The notes beneath the pieces are model-generated. The model was given only the letters and a program-made list of their open reading frames with translations, was not told the origin of the DNA and did no database searches. A DNA stretch of 64,000 bases, from contig OU612067.1 in assembly GCA_914767715.1 (NCBI GenBank), positions 23,286,162 to 23,350,161 of the forward strand, written 5' to 3'. The DNA is from Membranipora membranacea (taxonomy: Eukaryota; Bryozoa; Gymnolaemata; Cheilostomatida; Membraniporidae). This document shows positions 15,001 to 25,012 of this stretch, piece by piece. Made by a program: the position numbers and the translations under genes. Every line of letters begins with the position of its first letter. Position 1 is the stretch's first letter.

Positions 15001-18000
15001 CTTCTTAAGTGACCTCATCCCTCCCAATCCTTCAGGTAATGTCTGTAGGTTCCTATTACCGTATAAGGATAACTCCTCCAGTTCGGTCAGTGAGCAAATG
15101 CTGAGGGAACAAAATTTTCATTCAATAATTATATATAGTTTTCCAACTTAGATTTTATTACTGCCACAGACTGAAAGGAAAGTTAACAACAATGATAATC
15201 ACTGGATTTCTTATGTTTGGTAAATTAATTTTATATTAAGTTTAACCCAATTTTGCATACCAGTACCACTAACAAAAAATAGGTTGAGACTTAGGACAAC
15301 CTTAATTACCAAGCTAGGGGGCCCGTAAAAAGTGTGAGGGGCCTTCTCTGACAAAAAGGACAAGACGCAAAAGAAACGAGAGACAGTGCCCTGCTAAAGG
15401 GGCACCTATCAGCCTGTAGGCTCTCAGTATGAATAAAACTACTAAAACAACAATACACCAGTTCTCAGTAAGCATTACAAAGAGTTAATAGAGAGTTTCT
15501 TTTCCTGTTGTTTTATAAAATCTCATTTCTACAATTAACTTTGTTAGGAGATATCTTGTCATATAAATCGAGAAGATAACTGCCTTTTGTCACGTGTATC
15601 AAAGGTTAATTTGACAATAAAAGATATTCTGAGACAACCCATGTATTTGAATTAGCAGTATAAGATATATATATATAGTACAGATTCCGTTCAGTACATG
15701 ATACCCTGTTATCTATCTGCACCTGACAGTGTCTACGATTTGAAAGATATGTAATGAAATTGTGAAAGTATATTAACAAGAAAATATAAATCCATTGCCT
15801 TGTTCCTTTAATTGTGACCAGCATCTCAAATCGCCGGAGAGATTCCCCGGTTCTTTTTCTGATGAGAACATATTTATCTTTTAAATGATCACCTTTTTTT
15901 CACATTTAAATCCTAGTATAGGACTAAGACTGAAACAAAACTATTAAGCGATTAATTGACACCCTCTTATCAACATTTATTAACCAGACCTGAATCCTAA
16001 GCTACTGTAAAGTAGCCAGCAACTCCCCATAATAATAATAATCATCATATTATATTTTGTTACAAATAAACAGAGAGAGAAGACAATAAAATTACAGTAT
16101 ATGATGAGTGATGGTAAGATAGAGGATATGACTCCACCAGATCGGTCAGTGAGCAGATGCTGAGGGAACGAAAATTTCATTCAATAATTATATATAGTTT
16201 TCCGACTTAGATTTTTTTACAGCCACTGGCTGAGAAGAAAATTATTAACAACAATAATAATCACATGATTTCTAATGTTTGGTAAAATAATTTTATAGCA
16301 ATTTATATCCAATTTTGCATATCAGTACCACTAACAAAAAGAAGGTTGAAACTTTAGACAAGCTTAATCACCAAGTTAGAGGGCCTGTTAACAGTGCGAG
16401 GCATCTTCTCTAGCAAAAGAGACAAGCAGCAAAAGAGACAAGAGGTAGTAGCACCTTAAAGGGGCACTTATTAGCCTGCAGGCTCTCAGTACAAATAAAC
16501 CTAACTAAAACAACAACACACCAGTGGCCAGTAAGCAATACAATCCTGGTGTTTTAAAAAACAATACTACCAACACATTCTAAATCCTAAAATTAAATAT
16601 GTTGGGAGTTATCCTGCCTTATAATTATAAAAGATAACAGCATTTTGCCATGTGTATCAAAGGCTAATTTGACAATTAAAAAGATTCTGAGAGAACCCAT
16701 GTATTTTTATTGCTTGTTTTATTACTAATTATATAAAGTACAGATTCAGTTCAGTACATGATATCCTGTTATCTATCCGCACCTGGCAGGTACATATCCA
16801 GCTTTGTCAACAGGTGTTAGAGACTCAGCCATGAGACTTTGTAGGGAAAACTGACAAATATGAGTTGTTTTGTTTATAATGCTATGGTCCAAAACTCTAG
16901 AGTTACTTGGTTTATTTAAAAACCATGATCTCAATCAAGTTTGTTGAAACTGAATATTGGAAATATTTTTGTAACAGTCACCTACATAATTGTAAGGAGG
17001 TAAAACATATCCCACGGTCATATAATGATTAATGATCACCGAAGGGGTCTCATCACATATTCTCTGGTATCTACACCTGCTGTTTGGTTGTCAGTCACAG
17101 ATGAGACCTCTTGTATTAGGACACAAAAGTGACAGGAACTACTGATAACTATCAGTGTGGTATGGTCGTGATGACTTTTGGATCTCATAATTCTGGCTAC
17201 AGCTTCATGTGGTGAGGCCCAATTGAGATGAGAGAGGATAAATGGTATTGATGGTGGTATGTTTTGAAAGATTGTAATGTGGAAAGAATACAAAACGCTA
17301 AGATATCTTCGTCCTTATAATTGTGACCAGCACGTTAGGGCTTATTAGACCATCCTACTTAAGGTGTAGCTCCACATGCCTACGTTATGTCTGTAACAGC
17401 TAACCTACGCTACGAATGACGTCATAGGTCGACGTTGGTTATCCTGTATTGCATCGGTATAGACACACCAGCATGTTGGTCTTTGTGCCAACGCTTCATT
17501 GCCTACGCTTCATTGATTGGTCAATACAATCACACCCCTCCTTTCTGATTGGCTCTCATATTCTATAACAATTCATAATTTTTAGTGCAATATGATTGGT
17601 CAATGATATACCATCGTTTGCACTGCACAACCTACGCGTTGGCCTGTGTAGCTGGTGGAGTTGTCCCGGCGCGTCGCGTGGGTAGGCAACTACCGATGAA
17701 ACGTAGGCCTGTGGAGCTACACGTTTAACAAGCCCTCTAAGGCTCAGGCAGCCCTTGAGAAGCTGTGACGCTTGTCAATTTCCCACTTGTGTCGACCACT
17801 GTTTTTTGATGAGGCAGTAGCGGCGAAATTAATAATGTTCATGATAATTTTACAAATTTACCTACAAGGCACATTGATTACATCATATTTAACCGGTGCA
17901 CAATATATATACTAAATATATTTCTATAAATTGGGTGGTGGAAAATGTATAGAAATGCCCGCGCATGGTGAATTATCACAATAGCTCAAGGTCGGTTAGC

Positions 18001-21000
18001 GTAATGGCCACGTATTTAATTTCTTGCTTCTGATCTTCCAGATTCACTTAACTCATGTCTCAGATCTCTAATCGCAAATATAACTACTATGTAGTAACCA
18101 GGTGTCATCTATTTTGAGCCCAAATAGCTTGTTATTGCCAAAGCTTTACTTGTACACATATTTTGTTTTTCACTATTAGACTTTTTCAGGGATGCTTTCT
18201 GGTTCCAGAACCCCTATAGTTAGGTTACATCAGGAAATCTGCTCAAGCTTAAAGGGATGATAACTCCAGCGATATAGAATTTATTTTGAATGACTGAATA
18301 TATATCACCTGACTTTGGCTTTCCAACTTAATAACTGAATAACACATTCAACATATTTTTGTTCGAAACAAACTGTAATAGGGTCAAACAAAAACATACC
18401 AAACAACACATGTTTACCAACTGTTCCAAACAGACCAGGCTAGAATGAACAGCTTCCCTGTACCAAGCCAGAAACAAAGTTTTGCACAGGTTATTATGCC
18501 AGAAAATGTAATCTTTTGATGACAAGTCATTGCCCATAATCTAAGACCGTTCCTGAATCCGAACTGTTTTATTCATTGTTTAATAACGCAAACCGCTATG
18601 GATGAACAAGTGGTAAGTTCACACGGGTAGGGGTAGGGGTTTTGCAGGTATAATTTTTACCTGTAAAACCTAGCTGACCAAATTTGAGCCTGAAAAACCG
18701 TCTTCCCCAAACCTTTGCCAAGGTCTTAACAATTTATCGCAAAAGCTACATTGTGCGGATCTCTGAGATTGCATTCTATATAGTGATGTTTTAAAGAAGA
18801 TATTAAAAAATGTATCTCATTAAACAGTCATATTAATAAAAATTTTAGAGAAAATCTCTTTCTCTTTACCTCCTGCATGATAAATAACCGATAAGCTAGA
18901 CATAATCAATTAATATGAAAATCTGAAAAGAGGTCACCCAGGGACAGGACACTTATGTATCATTCTAGTATCACAATGTGATTGATAAAAGAGGCTCAAC
19001 AAAAGACACAATCTCACAGGGACAGTGTATGATGTGGTGATACGATTGTGGATATGACCCACCTTTCTGGCAATCTTCTCAGATAACACCCTCTCAAATC
19101 TAACCTCTTCAATGTTCTCAGCTCGCAGAGTCTATCAGGTAGGCTGTGTAGAGAGTTATTTGATAAATCTAATGACTCCAGTTCTGTCAGTGAGAAAATA
19201 CTGCAGAAAAATATTAAATTTGACAATTAATTAATAATGTTCATGATAATTTTACAAATTTACCTAAAAGGCGCATTAATTGCATCATATATAACCAGTG
19301 CACAATATATATACTAAATATATTTCTATAAATTGGGTGGTGAAAAATGTATAGAAATGCCCGCGCATGGTGAATTATCACAATAGCTCAAGGTGGGTTA
19401 GCGTAATGGCCACGTATTTAATTTCTTGCTTCTAATCTTCCAGATTCACTTAACTCATGTCTCAGATCTCTAATCGCAAATATAACTACTATGTAGTAAC
19501 CAGGTGTGTCATCTATTTTGAGCCCAAATAGCCTGTTATTGCCAAAACTTTACTTGTACACATATTTTGTTTTTCACCATTAGACTTTTTCAGGGATGCT
19601 TTCTGGTTCCAGAACCCCGATAGTTAGGTTACATCAGGAAATCTGCTCAAGCTTAAAGGGATGATAAGTCCAGCGATATATAATTTATTTTGAATGACTG
19701 AATTTATATCACCTGACTTTGGCTTTCCAACTTAATAACTGAATAACACATTCAACATATTTTTGTTCGAAACAAACTGTAATAGGGTCAAACAAAAACA
19801 TACCAAACAACGCATGTTTACCAACTGTTCCAAACAGACCAGGCTAGAATGAACAGCTTCCCTGTACCAAGCCAGAAACAAAGTTTTGCACAGCTTATTA
19901 TGCCAGAAAATGTTTTCTTTTGATGACAAGTCATTGCCCTTAATCTAAGACCGTTCCTGAATCCGAACTGTTTTATTCATTGTTTAATAACGCAAACCGC
20001 TATGGATGAACAAGTGGTAAGTTCACACGGGTAGGGGTAGGGGTTTTGCAGGTATAATTTTTACCTGCAAAACCTAGCTGACCAAATTTGAGCCTGAAAA
20101 ACCGTCTTCCCCAAACCTTTGCCAAGGTCTTAACAATTTATCGCAAAAGCTACATTGTGCGGATCTCTGAGATTGCATTCTATATAGTGATGTTTTAAAG
20201 TAGATATTAAAAAATGTATCTCATTTAACAGTCATATTAATATAAATTTTAGAGAAGATCTCTTTCTCTTTACCTCCTGCATGATAAATAACCGATAAGC
20301 TAGACATAATCAAATATGAAAACCTGAAAAGAGGTCACCCAGGGACAGGACACTTATGTATCATTCTAGTATCACAACGCGATTGATAAAACAGGCTCAA
20401 CAAAAGACACAGTCTCACAGGGACAGTGTATGATGTGGTGATACGATTGTGGATATGACTCACCTTTCTGGCAATCTTCTCAGATAACACCCTCTCAAAT
20501 CTAACCTCTTCAATGTTCTCAGCTCGCAGAGTCTATCAGGTAGGCTGTGTAGAGAGTTATTTGATAAATCTAATGACTCCAGTTCTGTCAGTGAGAAAAT
20601 ACTGCAGAAAAATATTAAATTTGACAATTAATTAATAATGTTCATGATAATTTTACAAATTTACCTACAAGGCGCATTAATTACATCATATATAACCAGT
20701 GCACAATATATATATACTAAATATATTTCTATAAATTGGGTGGTGAAAAATGTATAGAAATGCCCGCGCATGGTGAATTATCACAATAGCTCAAGGTCGG
20801 TTAGCGTAATGGCCACGTATTTAATTTCTTGCTTCTAATCTTCCAGATTCACTTAACTCATGTCTCAGATCTCTAATCGCAAATATAACTACTATGTAGT
20901 AACCAGGTGTGTCATCTATTTTGAGCCCAAATAGCCTGTTATTGCCAAAACTTTACTTGTACACATATTTTGTTTTTCACCATTAGACTTTTTCAGGGAT

Positions 21001-24000
21001 GCTTTCTGGTTCCAGAACCCCGATAGTTAGGTTACATCAGGAAATCTGCTCAAGCTTAAAGGGATGATAACTCCAGCGATATATAATTTATTTTGAATGA
21101 CTGAATTTATATCATCTGACTTTGGCTTTCCAACTTAATAACTGAATAACACATTAAACATTTTTTTTGTTCGAAACAAACTGTAATAGGGTCAAACTAA
21201 AACATACCAAACAACACATGTTTACCAACTGTTCCAAACAGACCAGGCTAGAATGAACAGCTTCCCTGTACCAAACCAGAAACAAAGTTTTGCACAGGTA
21301 ATTATGCCAGAAAATGTTATCTTTTGATGACAAGTCATTGCCCTTATTCTAAGACCGTTCCTGAATCCGAACTGTTTTATTCATTGTTTAATAACGCAAA
21401 CCTCTATGGATGAACAAGTGGTAAACTCACATGGGTAGGGGTAGGGGTAGGGGTAGGGGTTTTGCAGGTATAATTTTTACCTGCAAAACCTAGCTGACCA
21501 AATTTGAGCCCGAAAATCCGTCTTCCCCAAAACTTTGCCAAGGTCTTAACAATTTATTGCAATATATCACAAAAGCTACATTGTGCGGATCTCTGAGATT
21601 GCATTCTATATAGTGATGTTTTAAAGAAGATATTAAAAAATGTATCTCATTAAACAGTCATATTAATAAAAATTTTAGAGAAGATCTCTTTCTCTTTACC
21701 TCCTGCATAATAAATAACCGATAAGCTAGACATAATGAAATATGAAAACCTGAAAAGAGGTCACCCAGGGACAGGACTCTTATGTATCATTCTAGTATCA
21801 CAATGTGATTGATAAAACAGGCTCACCAAAAGAGACAATCTCACAGGGACAGTGTATGATGTGGTGATACGATTGTGGATATGACTCACCTTTCTGGCAA
21901 TCTAGTCAGACCACACCCTCCCAAATCTAACCTCTTCAATGTTCTCAGCTCGCAGAGTCTATCAGGTAGGCTGTGAAGAGAGTTATTTGATAAATCTAAT
22001 GACTCCAGTTCTGTCAGCGAGAGGATACTGCAGATAAATATTAAATTTGACAATTAATTAATAATGTTCTTGATAATTTTACAAATTTACCTAAGAAGGC
22101 GCATTAATTACATCATATATAACCGGTGCACAATATATATACTAAATATATTTCTATAAATTGGGTGGTGGAAAATGTATAGAAATGCTAGCGCATGGTG
22201 AATTATCACAATAGCTCAAGGTCGGTTAGCGTAATGGCCACGTATTTAATTTCTTGCTTTTAATCTTGCAGATTCACTTAACTCATGTCTCAGATCTCTA
22301 ATCGCAAATATAACTACTATGTAGTAACCATGTGTGTCATCTATTTTGAGCCCAAATAGCCTGTTATTGCCAAAACTTTACTTGTACACATATTTTATTT
22401 TTCACAATTAGACTTTTTCAGGGAAGCTTTCTGGTTCCAGAACCCCGATAGTTAGGTTACATCAGGAAATCTGCTCAAGCTTAAAGGGATGATAACTCCA
22501 GCAATATATAAATTATTTTGAATGACTGAATTTATATCACCTGACTTTGGCTTTCCAAATTAATAACTGAATAACGTACATTAAAAGATTTTTTGATTCG
22601 AAACAAACTGTAATAGGGTCAAACAAAAACATACCAAACAACACATGTTTACCAACTGTTCCAAACAGACCAGGCTAGAATGAACAGCTTCCCTGTACCA
22701 AACCAGAAACAAAGTTTTGCACAGGTAATTATGCCAGAAAATGTAATCTTTTGATGACAATTCATTGCCCTTAATCTAAGACCGTTCCTGAATCTGAACT
22801 GTTTTATTCATTGTTTAATAACGCGAACCTCTATGGATGAACAAGTGGTAAAGTCACACGGGTAGGGGTAGGGGTTTTGCAGGTATAATCTTTACCTGCA
22901 AAACCTAGCTGACCAAATTTGAGCCTGAAAAACCGTCCTCCCCAAATCTTTGCCAAGGTCTTAACAATTTATCGCAATATGTCACAAAAGCTACATTGTG
23001 CGGATCTCTGAGATTGCATTCTATATTATAGTGATCTTTTAAAGTAGATATTAAAAAAATGTATCCCATTAAACAGTCATATTAATATAAATTTTAGAGA
23101 AGATCTCTTTCTCTTTACCTCCTGCATGATAAATAACCGATAAGCTAGACATAATGAAATATGAAAACCTGAAAAGAGGTCACCCAGGGACAGGACACTT
23201 ATGTATCATTCTAGTATCACAATGTGATTGATAAAACAGGCTCACCAAAAGAGACAATCTCACAGGGACAGTGTGTGATGTGGTGATACGATTGTGGATA
23301 TGACTCACCTTTCTGGAAATCTTCTCAGATGACACCAACTCAAATCTAACGTCTTCAATGTTCTCAGCTCGCAGAGTCTATCAGGTAGGCTGGATAGAGG
23401 GTTAAATGATAAATTTAATGACTCCAGTTCTGTCAGAGAGAGGATACTGCAGATAAATATTAAATTTGACAATTAATTAATAATGTTCATGATAATTTTA
23501 CAAATTTACCTACAAGGTGCATTAATTACATCATATATAACCGGTGCATAATATATATACTAAATATATTTCTATAAATTGGGTGGTGGAAAATGTATAG
23601 AAATGCCCGCGCATGGTGAATTATCACAATAGCTCAAGGTCGGTTAGCGTAATGGCCGCGTATTTAATTTCTTGCTTCTAATCTTCCAGATTCACTTAAC
23701 TCATGTCTCAGATCTCTAATCGCAAATATAACTACTATGTAGTAACCAGGTGTGTCATCTATTTTGAGCCCAAATAGCCTGTTATTGCCAAAACATTACT
23801 TGTACACATATTTTGTTTTCACCATTAGACTTTTTCAGGGAAGCTTTCTGGTTCCAGAACCCCGATAGTTAGGTTACATCAGGAAATCTGCTCAAGCTTA
23901 AAGGGATGATAACTCCAGCGATATATAATTTATTTTGAATGACTGAATTTATATCACCTGTCTTTGGCTTTCCAACTTAATAACTGAATAACACGTTAAA

Positions 24001-25009
24001 CATTCTTTTGTTCGAAACAAACTTGCTAATGTCATTGCACCTCAAATATATGGTACCACTAACCGTTCTAACTGATCTGAGTGTGGTGTCTCTCCGAGTT
24101 TGAGCTGTTTCAGATGCGGAGCTATCTCATGTAGATTAGGAGGGATATTACCGTCTATCCTCATTTGTGTAATTTGTATTATTTGTGATGCCTCTGTCAG
24201 CTCTTGTAATGTCATTGACTTTACTGACACATCCGAAAGTGGGAGGACAACTTGAGGTTGCCCAGCATGTCTGTACCCGACATGATAACCTGAAAGGTGA
24301 GTAATAACAGAAAACATTTGAGCTCTATATTAATGTTTTTTTTTAATTTTCTGTGCTCACATTCGAACTCCAATAAGGATGATCTTGATTTATAGAACAT
24401 AATTTGGAGGCATAAACACATGTATTCAACAGTGAAGTGATCAATATGAGACCCAATACACTTTTTAAGTTCTAAAACAGTTCTGTAACAACAAGATAAG
24501 CGAGAAGACAATCAATAATCACAGAACATTAATATGCATACTATATTTACTTTTACTTTTTACTTTCATTTTCATTGGTATGCTGTAGGCCTAGTTGACC
24601 TTACAAAAACAGACACTCAAACACCATATTTATTATGTTTTCTGTGCCTTGAATGAATTTCATGAACTGGAGAAGGAACAACAATAATAATTATTCCAGG
24701 AGTCAGTTGTTGATTAAGAAAACAAATTGTAAGCTTTACAAGTATGACGCCAAGGGTGAGAATGTTGGTAAAAGAGAATCAAGTGTGTATGCAGATGAAT
24801 CTTGGGTAGTGCTCACTTCATTCACTATCATGTACTCCGCTCTTTTATTTACATCAACATAGCCGCAAAATTTAGAAAACTGGTTGGTATCAACAGAGGA
24901 TTTATAATTTTATGAGTCTCACCTTGACCTTCTTCCTCGGTGTTTCTCCTCAGCTCACTCTCCCTAGCACTGTCTGCGCCACTAGGATCCTCATTCTGCG
25001 ACGTCATTT
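1..25009 (-). CDS. LRR-ROCO (Roc-COR GTPase) protein gene, 3' end outside window
   Basis: Multi-exon gene read right to left. Exons I can support: 24923-25009, 24064-24289, 23309-23446, 21890-22027, 20464-20601, 19063-19200, 14960-15100, 6549-6689, 159-2095 and 1-26 (partial). All junctions have GT-AG borders and matching phases (1, then 2 throughout the LRR exons, then 1), giving about 1036 codons so far. Order of parts: short acidic N-terminus, irregular LRR-like segment, six exons of two LRRs each, last LRR, Roc GTPase with P-loop, COR domain, C-terminal segment with a CSHC motif. ROCO proteins are large intracellular multidomain GTPases related to LRRK and MFHAS1. No kinase domain is seen here, but more C-terminal exons lie beyond the window. 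The exon chain is my inference from splice signals and phase; no transcript was available. Confidence 0.85.
159..2095 (-). CDS. ROCO gene exon 9: last LRR, Roc GTPase, COR domain
   Basis: A large 1937-nt exon (acceptor TTTTTTACAG, donor GTGAGT) entering in phase 2 and leaving in phase 1, about 646 residues. It opens with a last LRR (LGYLKQLWYLDVSYNKKLKSIP), followed by a Roc GTPase with the P-loop GKSGAGKTS (near base 1854), the switch-II motif DFGGHK and the guanine-specificity motif THTDK. The COR domain follows, with FHRPDVLVSLIGTLYDH typical of its core. The C-terminal part carries FYCSHCLL and a later NPKWF motif. All key nucleotide-binding positions are present, so the GTPase looks competent. 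The Gly-Gly-His in switch II differs from the Ala-Gly-Gln common in LRRK proteins. The open frame runs on to a stop at 151, but the strong donor and in-frame next exon argue that it is spliced. Confidence 0.92.
2096..3780. other. ROCO intron, left part
   Basis: AT-rich intron with no coding signal that I can see. Near 3063-3090 there is a short GC-rich hairpin (GCCCGCCTGGTCGGGC) followed by a T-run, and near 3370-3410 a GGCTCGGCTAGGAAGCTAGG low-complexity patch. Confidence 0.6.
3819..4241 (+). pseudogene. Non-LTR retrotransposon ORF1-like remnant
   Basis: A 140-residue open frame with a Pro/Thr/Ser-rich start, then a charged heptad-like stretch (RSNNISEDLLRVLNRIDTIE and later KTELAAIKMEE) that would form a coiled coil, as in ORF1 proteins of CR1/Jockey-type elements. 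It lies directly before endonuclease and reverse transcriptase remnants on the same strand and shows no nucleic-acid-binding zinc knuckle, so it is probably truncated. It is nested in an intron of the ROCO gene on the opposite strand. Confidence 0.5.
4243..6185 (+). mobile_element. Decayed CR1/Jockey-like non-LTR retrotransposon, ORF2 remnants
   Basis: Pieces in three frames. Around 4250-4540 is the end of an AP-type endonuclease (LAVYQCP, then VVGDINIDLNPENYL, then LIQSQCFYNLIQ). Next, 4618-5340 is the linker region (FKKPWMTKQLF, RKFRNHVTNC). From 5345 comes GPDRIP, then IFKKGDKTRCNNYKPVSILN, and 5578-6132 is reverse transcriptase with FLDFSKAFDTIN, GVPQGSVLRPLLFLIYINDL and the catalytic FADDTN. 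The first half of the endonuclease is missing, several frameshifts and stops separate the pieces, and about 35 residues are deleted before GVPQGS, so the copy is dead. The 3' limit near 6185 is approximate. Confidence 0.85.
6549..6689 (-). CDS. ROCO gene LRR exon 8 (older repeat family)
   Basis: A 141-nt symmetric phase-2 exon (acceptor TTCCCTCAG, donor GTGAGT). It encodes LTELEGLYLRSNKNLQTLP, then MRSLKKIYVSGCDLRSIP. It is the sister of exon 7 with substitutions mainly at predicted surface positions. Splicing to the next exon at 2095 restores an AGC serine codon. Confidence 0.83.
8640..8700 (-). pseudogene. Eroded LRR exon position in an older tandem unit
   Basis: The bases before this point (about 8270-8650) align with the intron flank of exons 7 and 8, including the segment with ATAAACAGAGAGAGAAG. 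Where the LRR exon should begin, similarity fades after ATGATGAGT, and no open LRR or donor remains. I read it as a lost exon copy. Confidence 0.5.
8800..13900. other. ROCO intron without recognised genes
   Basis: About 5 kb of AT-rich sequence with no supported exon on either strand. Small features only: an imperfect hairpin at 9304-9341 (GGAGTTGCCTTCTTCC … AGTTAACTCC), a purine-rich stretch at 10180-10280, and a short-period repeat of AAAGTATCAAGTAT type at 13395-13460. Confidence 0.6.
14960..15100 (-). CDS. ROCO gene LRR exon 7 (older repeat family)
   Basis: A 141-nt symmetric phase-2 exon (acceptor TTCCCTCAG, donor GTGAGT). It encodes LTELEELSLYGNRNLQTLP, then MRSLKKIDVDRCDLRSLP. It has one residue more in the first LRR than the young copies. 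It lies in an older tandem unit whose flanking intron is shared with the units at 6.3-8.1 kb and 15.8-17.3 kb. Confidence 0.83.
16128..16165 (-). pseudogene. Remnant of an LRR exon (internal deletion)
   Basis: The flanks match the older LRR units on both sides of exons 7 and 8, but only about 29 bases of the exon remain (around 16131-16159): the acceptor side (TTCCCTCAG then ATCTGCTCACTG) joins almost directly to bases near the donor. The donor GTGAGT is broken. A deletion of roughly 110 bp removed both LRRs. Confidence 0.75.
17337..17736. mobile_element. 400-bp MITE with inverted termini
   Basis: The ends AGGGCTTATTAGACC…GTGTAGCTCCACATGCC and the reverse complement of the right end (AGGGCTTGTTAAACG…TGTAGCTCCACAGGCC) match over about 35 bp with a small gap on the left. 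The interior is non-coding. It interrupts the older LRR repeat family just after TTGTGACCAGCA, which dates the insertion after that duplication. The flanking target duplication is not clean. Confidence 0.7.
19063..19200 (-). CDS. ROCO gene LRR exon 6 (tandem copy, unit 1)
   Basis: A 138-nt symmetric phase-2 exon, identical in coding bases to exon 5. Its donor is GTGGGT where the other copies have GTGAGT, so splicing efficiency may differ. It encodes two LRRs (LTELESLDLSNNSLHSLP and LRTLKRLDLRGCYLRRLP). Confidence 0.85.
20464..20601 (-). CDS. ROCO gene LRR exon 5 (tandem copy, unit 2)
   Basis: A 138-nt symmetric phase-2 exon (acceptor TTTCTGCAG, donor GTGAGT). It encodes two LRRs ending LRTLKRLDLRGCYLRRLP. 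By eye its 138 bases are identical to exon 6 in the next unit, so the two units arose by very recent duplication or were homogenised by gene conversion. Confidence 0.87.
21890..22027 (-). CDS. ROCO gene LRR exon 4 (tandem copy, unit 3)
   Basis: A 138-nt symmetric phase-2 exon with a TATCTGCAG acceptor and a GTGAGT donor. It encodes two LRRs, LTELESLDLSNNSLHSLP and LRTLKRLDLGGCGLTRLP. The framework residues match the neighbouring copies; changes cluster at GGCGLT, the likely solvent-exposed part of the second repeat. No stop or frameshift. Confidence 0.87.
23309..23446 (-). CDS. ROCO gene LRR exon 3 (tandem copy, unit 4)
   Basis: A 138-nt exon in phase 2 at both ends (acceptor TATCTGCAG, donor GTGAGT). 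It encodes 46 residues, two 23-residue LRRs: LTELESLNLSFNPLSSLP then LRTLKTLDLSWCHLRRFP. It is the most diverged of the four young copies: FNP replaces NNS, and SWCH occupies the variable surface positions. Because it is symmetric, it can be added or skipped without disturbing the frame. Confidence 0.85.
24064..24289 (-). CDS. ROCO gene exon 2 (N-terminal LRR-like segment)
   Basis: A 226-nt exon with a pyrimidine-rich acceptor (CACCTTTCAG) and a GTTAGT donor, entering in phase 1 and leaving in phase 2. It encodes about 75 residues including the stretch SMTLQELTEASQI, then IPPNLHEIAP, then LKQLKLGE. The leucine spacing suggests irregular LRR-like repeats or a cap before the regular LRRs. It lies just upstream in transcription of the young tandem LRR exon array, and its phase-2 exit matches every array exon. 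Confidence 0.75.
24290..24922. other. ROCO intron 1
   Basis: AT-rich intron between the ATG exon and exon 2, with a GTGAGA donor and a TTTCAG acceptor on the minus strand. I see no other feature in it. Confidence 0.65.
24923..25009 (-). CDS. ROCO gene exon 1 (start codon)
   Basis: The ATG is at 25007-25005, preceded by a good acceptor (…ATATCGCAG at 25012-25010), so only two untranslated bases lie in this exon and the mRNA must start in an upstream exon. It encodes 28 residues beginning MTSQNEDPSGADSARES, acidic and low complexity, and ends at a GTGAGA donor in phase 1. The next exon opens with the two bases that complete a Gly codon. I chose this start because the exon joins in frame to the LRR chain and no upstream coding is evident. 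Confidence 0.75.
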
Positions 25010-25012
25010 CTG

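Larger units (their letters stand above)
6230..17336. repeat. Older, scattered tandem units with LRR exons
   Basis: Diverged copies of a 1.2-2 kb unit occur at about 6.23-8.06 kb, 8.27-8.65 kb (partial), 13.93-14.6 kb (partial, with an insertion near 14.19-14.38 kb), 14.64-15.78 kb and 15.79-17.33 kb. Landmarks include GTTGTGACCAGCATCTC, GAACTAGTACTGTAAC, CAGCCTGCAGGCTCTC, TTGGGAGTTATCCTGTC and CAGATTCAGTTCAGTAC. Two copies retain an intact exon (6549-6689 and 14960-15100). Confidence 0.85.
17831..24023. repeat. Young tandem array carrying LRR exons (4 full units and a partial)
   Basis: Units begin with AATAATGTTCATGATAATTT at 17831, 19233, 20634, 22060 (one base variant) and 23479, giving unit lengths of 1402, 1401, 1426 and 1419 bp. 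The fifth unit is cut at about 24023, where similarity stops just before ROCO exon 2. Each full unit holds one 138-nt LRR exon near its right end and otherwise intron. A GGGGTA hexamer run inside varies in copy number, longest in unit 3. Similarity is high along the whole unit, showing recent expansion of the LRR domain by exon duplication. Confidence 0.93.

Noticed and set aside
18328-19929. Minus-strand frames with WHN.LCKTLFLAWYREAV in two LRR units
   Set aside because: Similarity is explained by the recent duplication of the whole unit; no splice sites or domain fit.
21430-21462. Telomere-like repeat (GGGGTA run in unit 3)
   Set aside because: Only a few copies of a hexamer that is not TTAGGG, inside an intron repeat unit.
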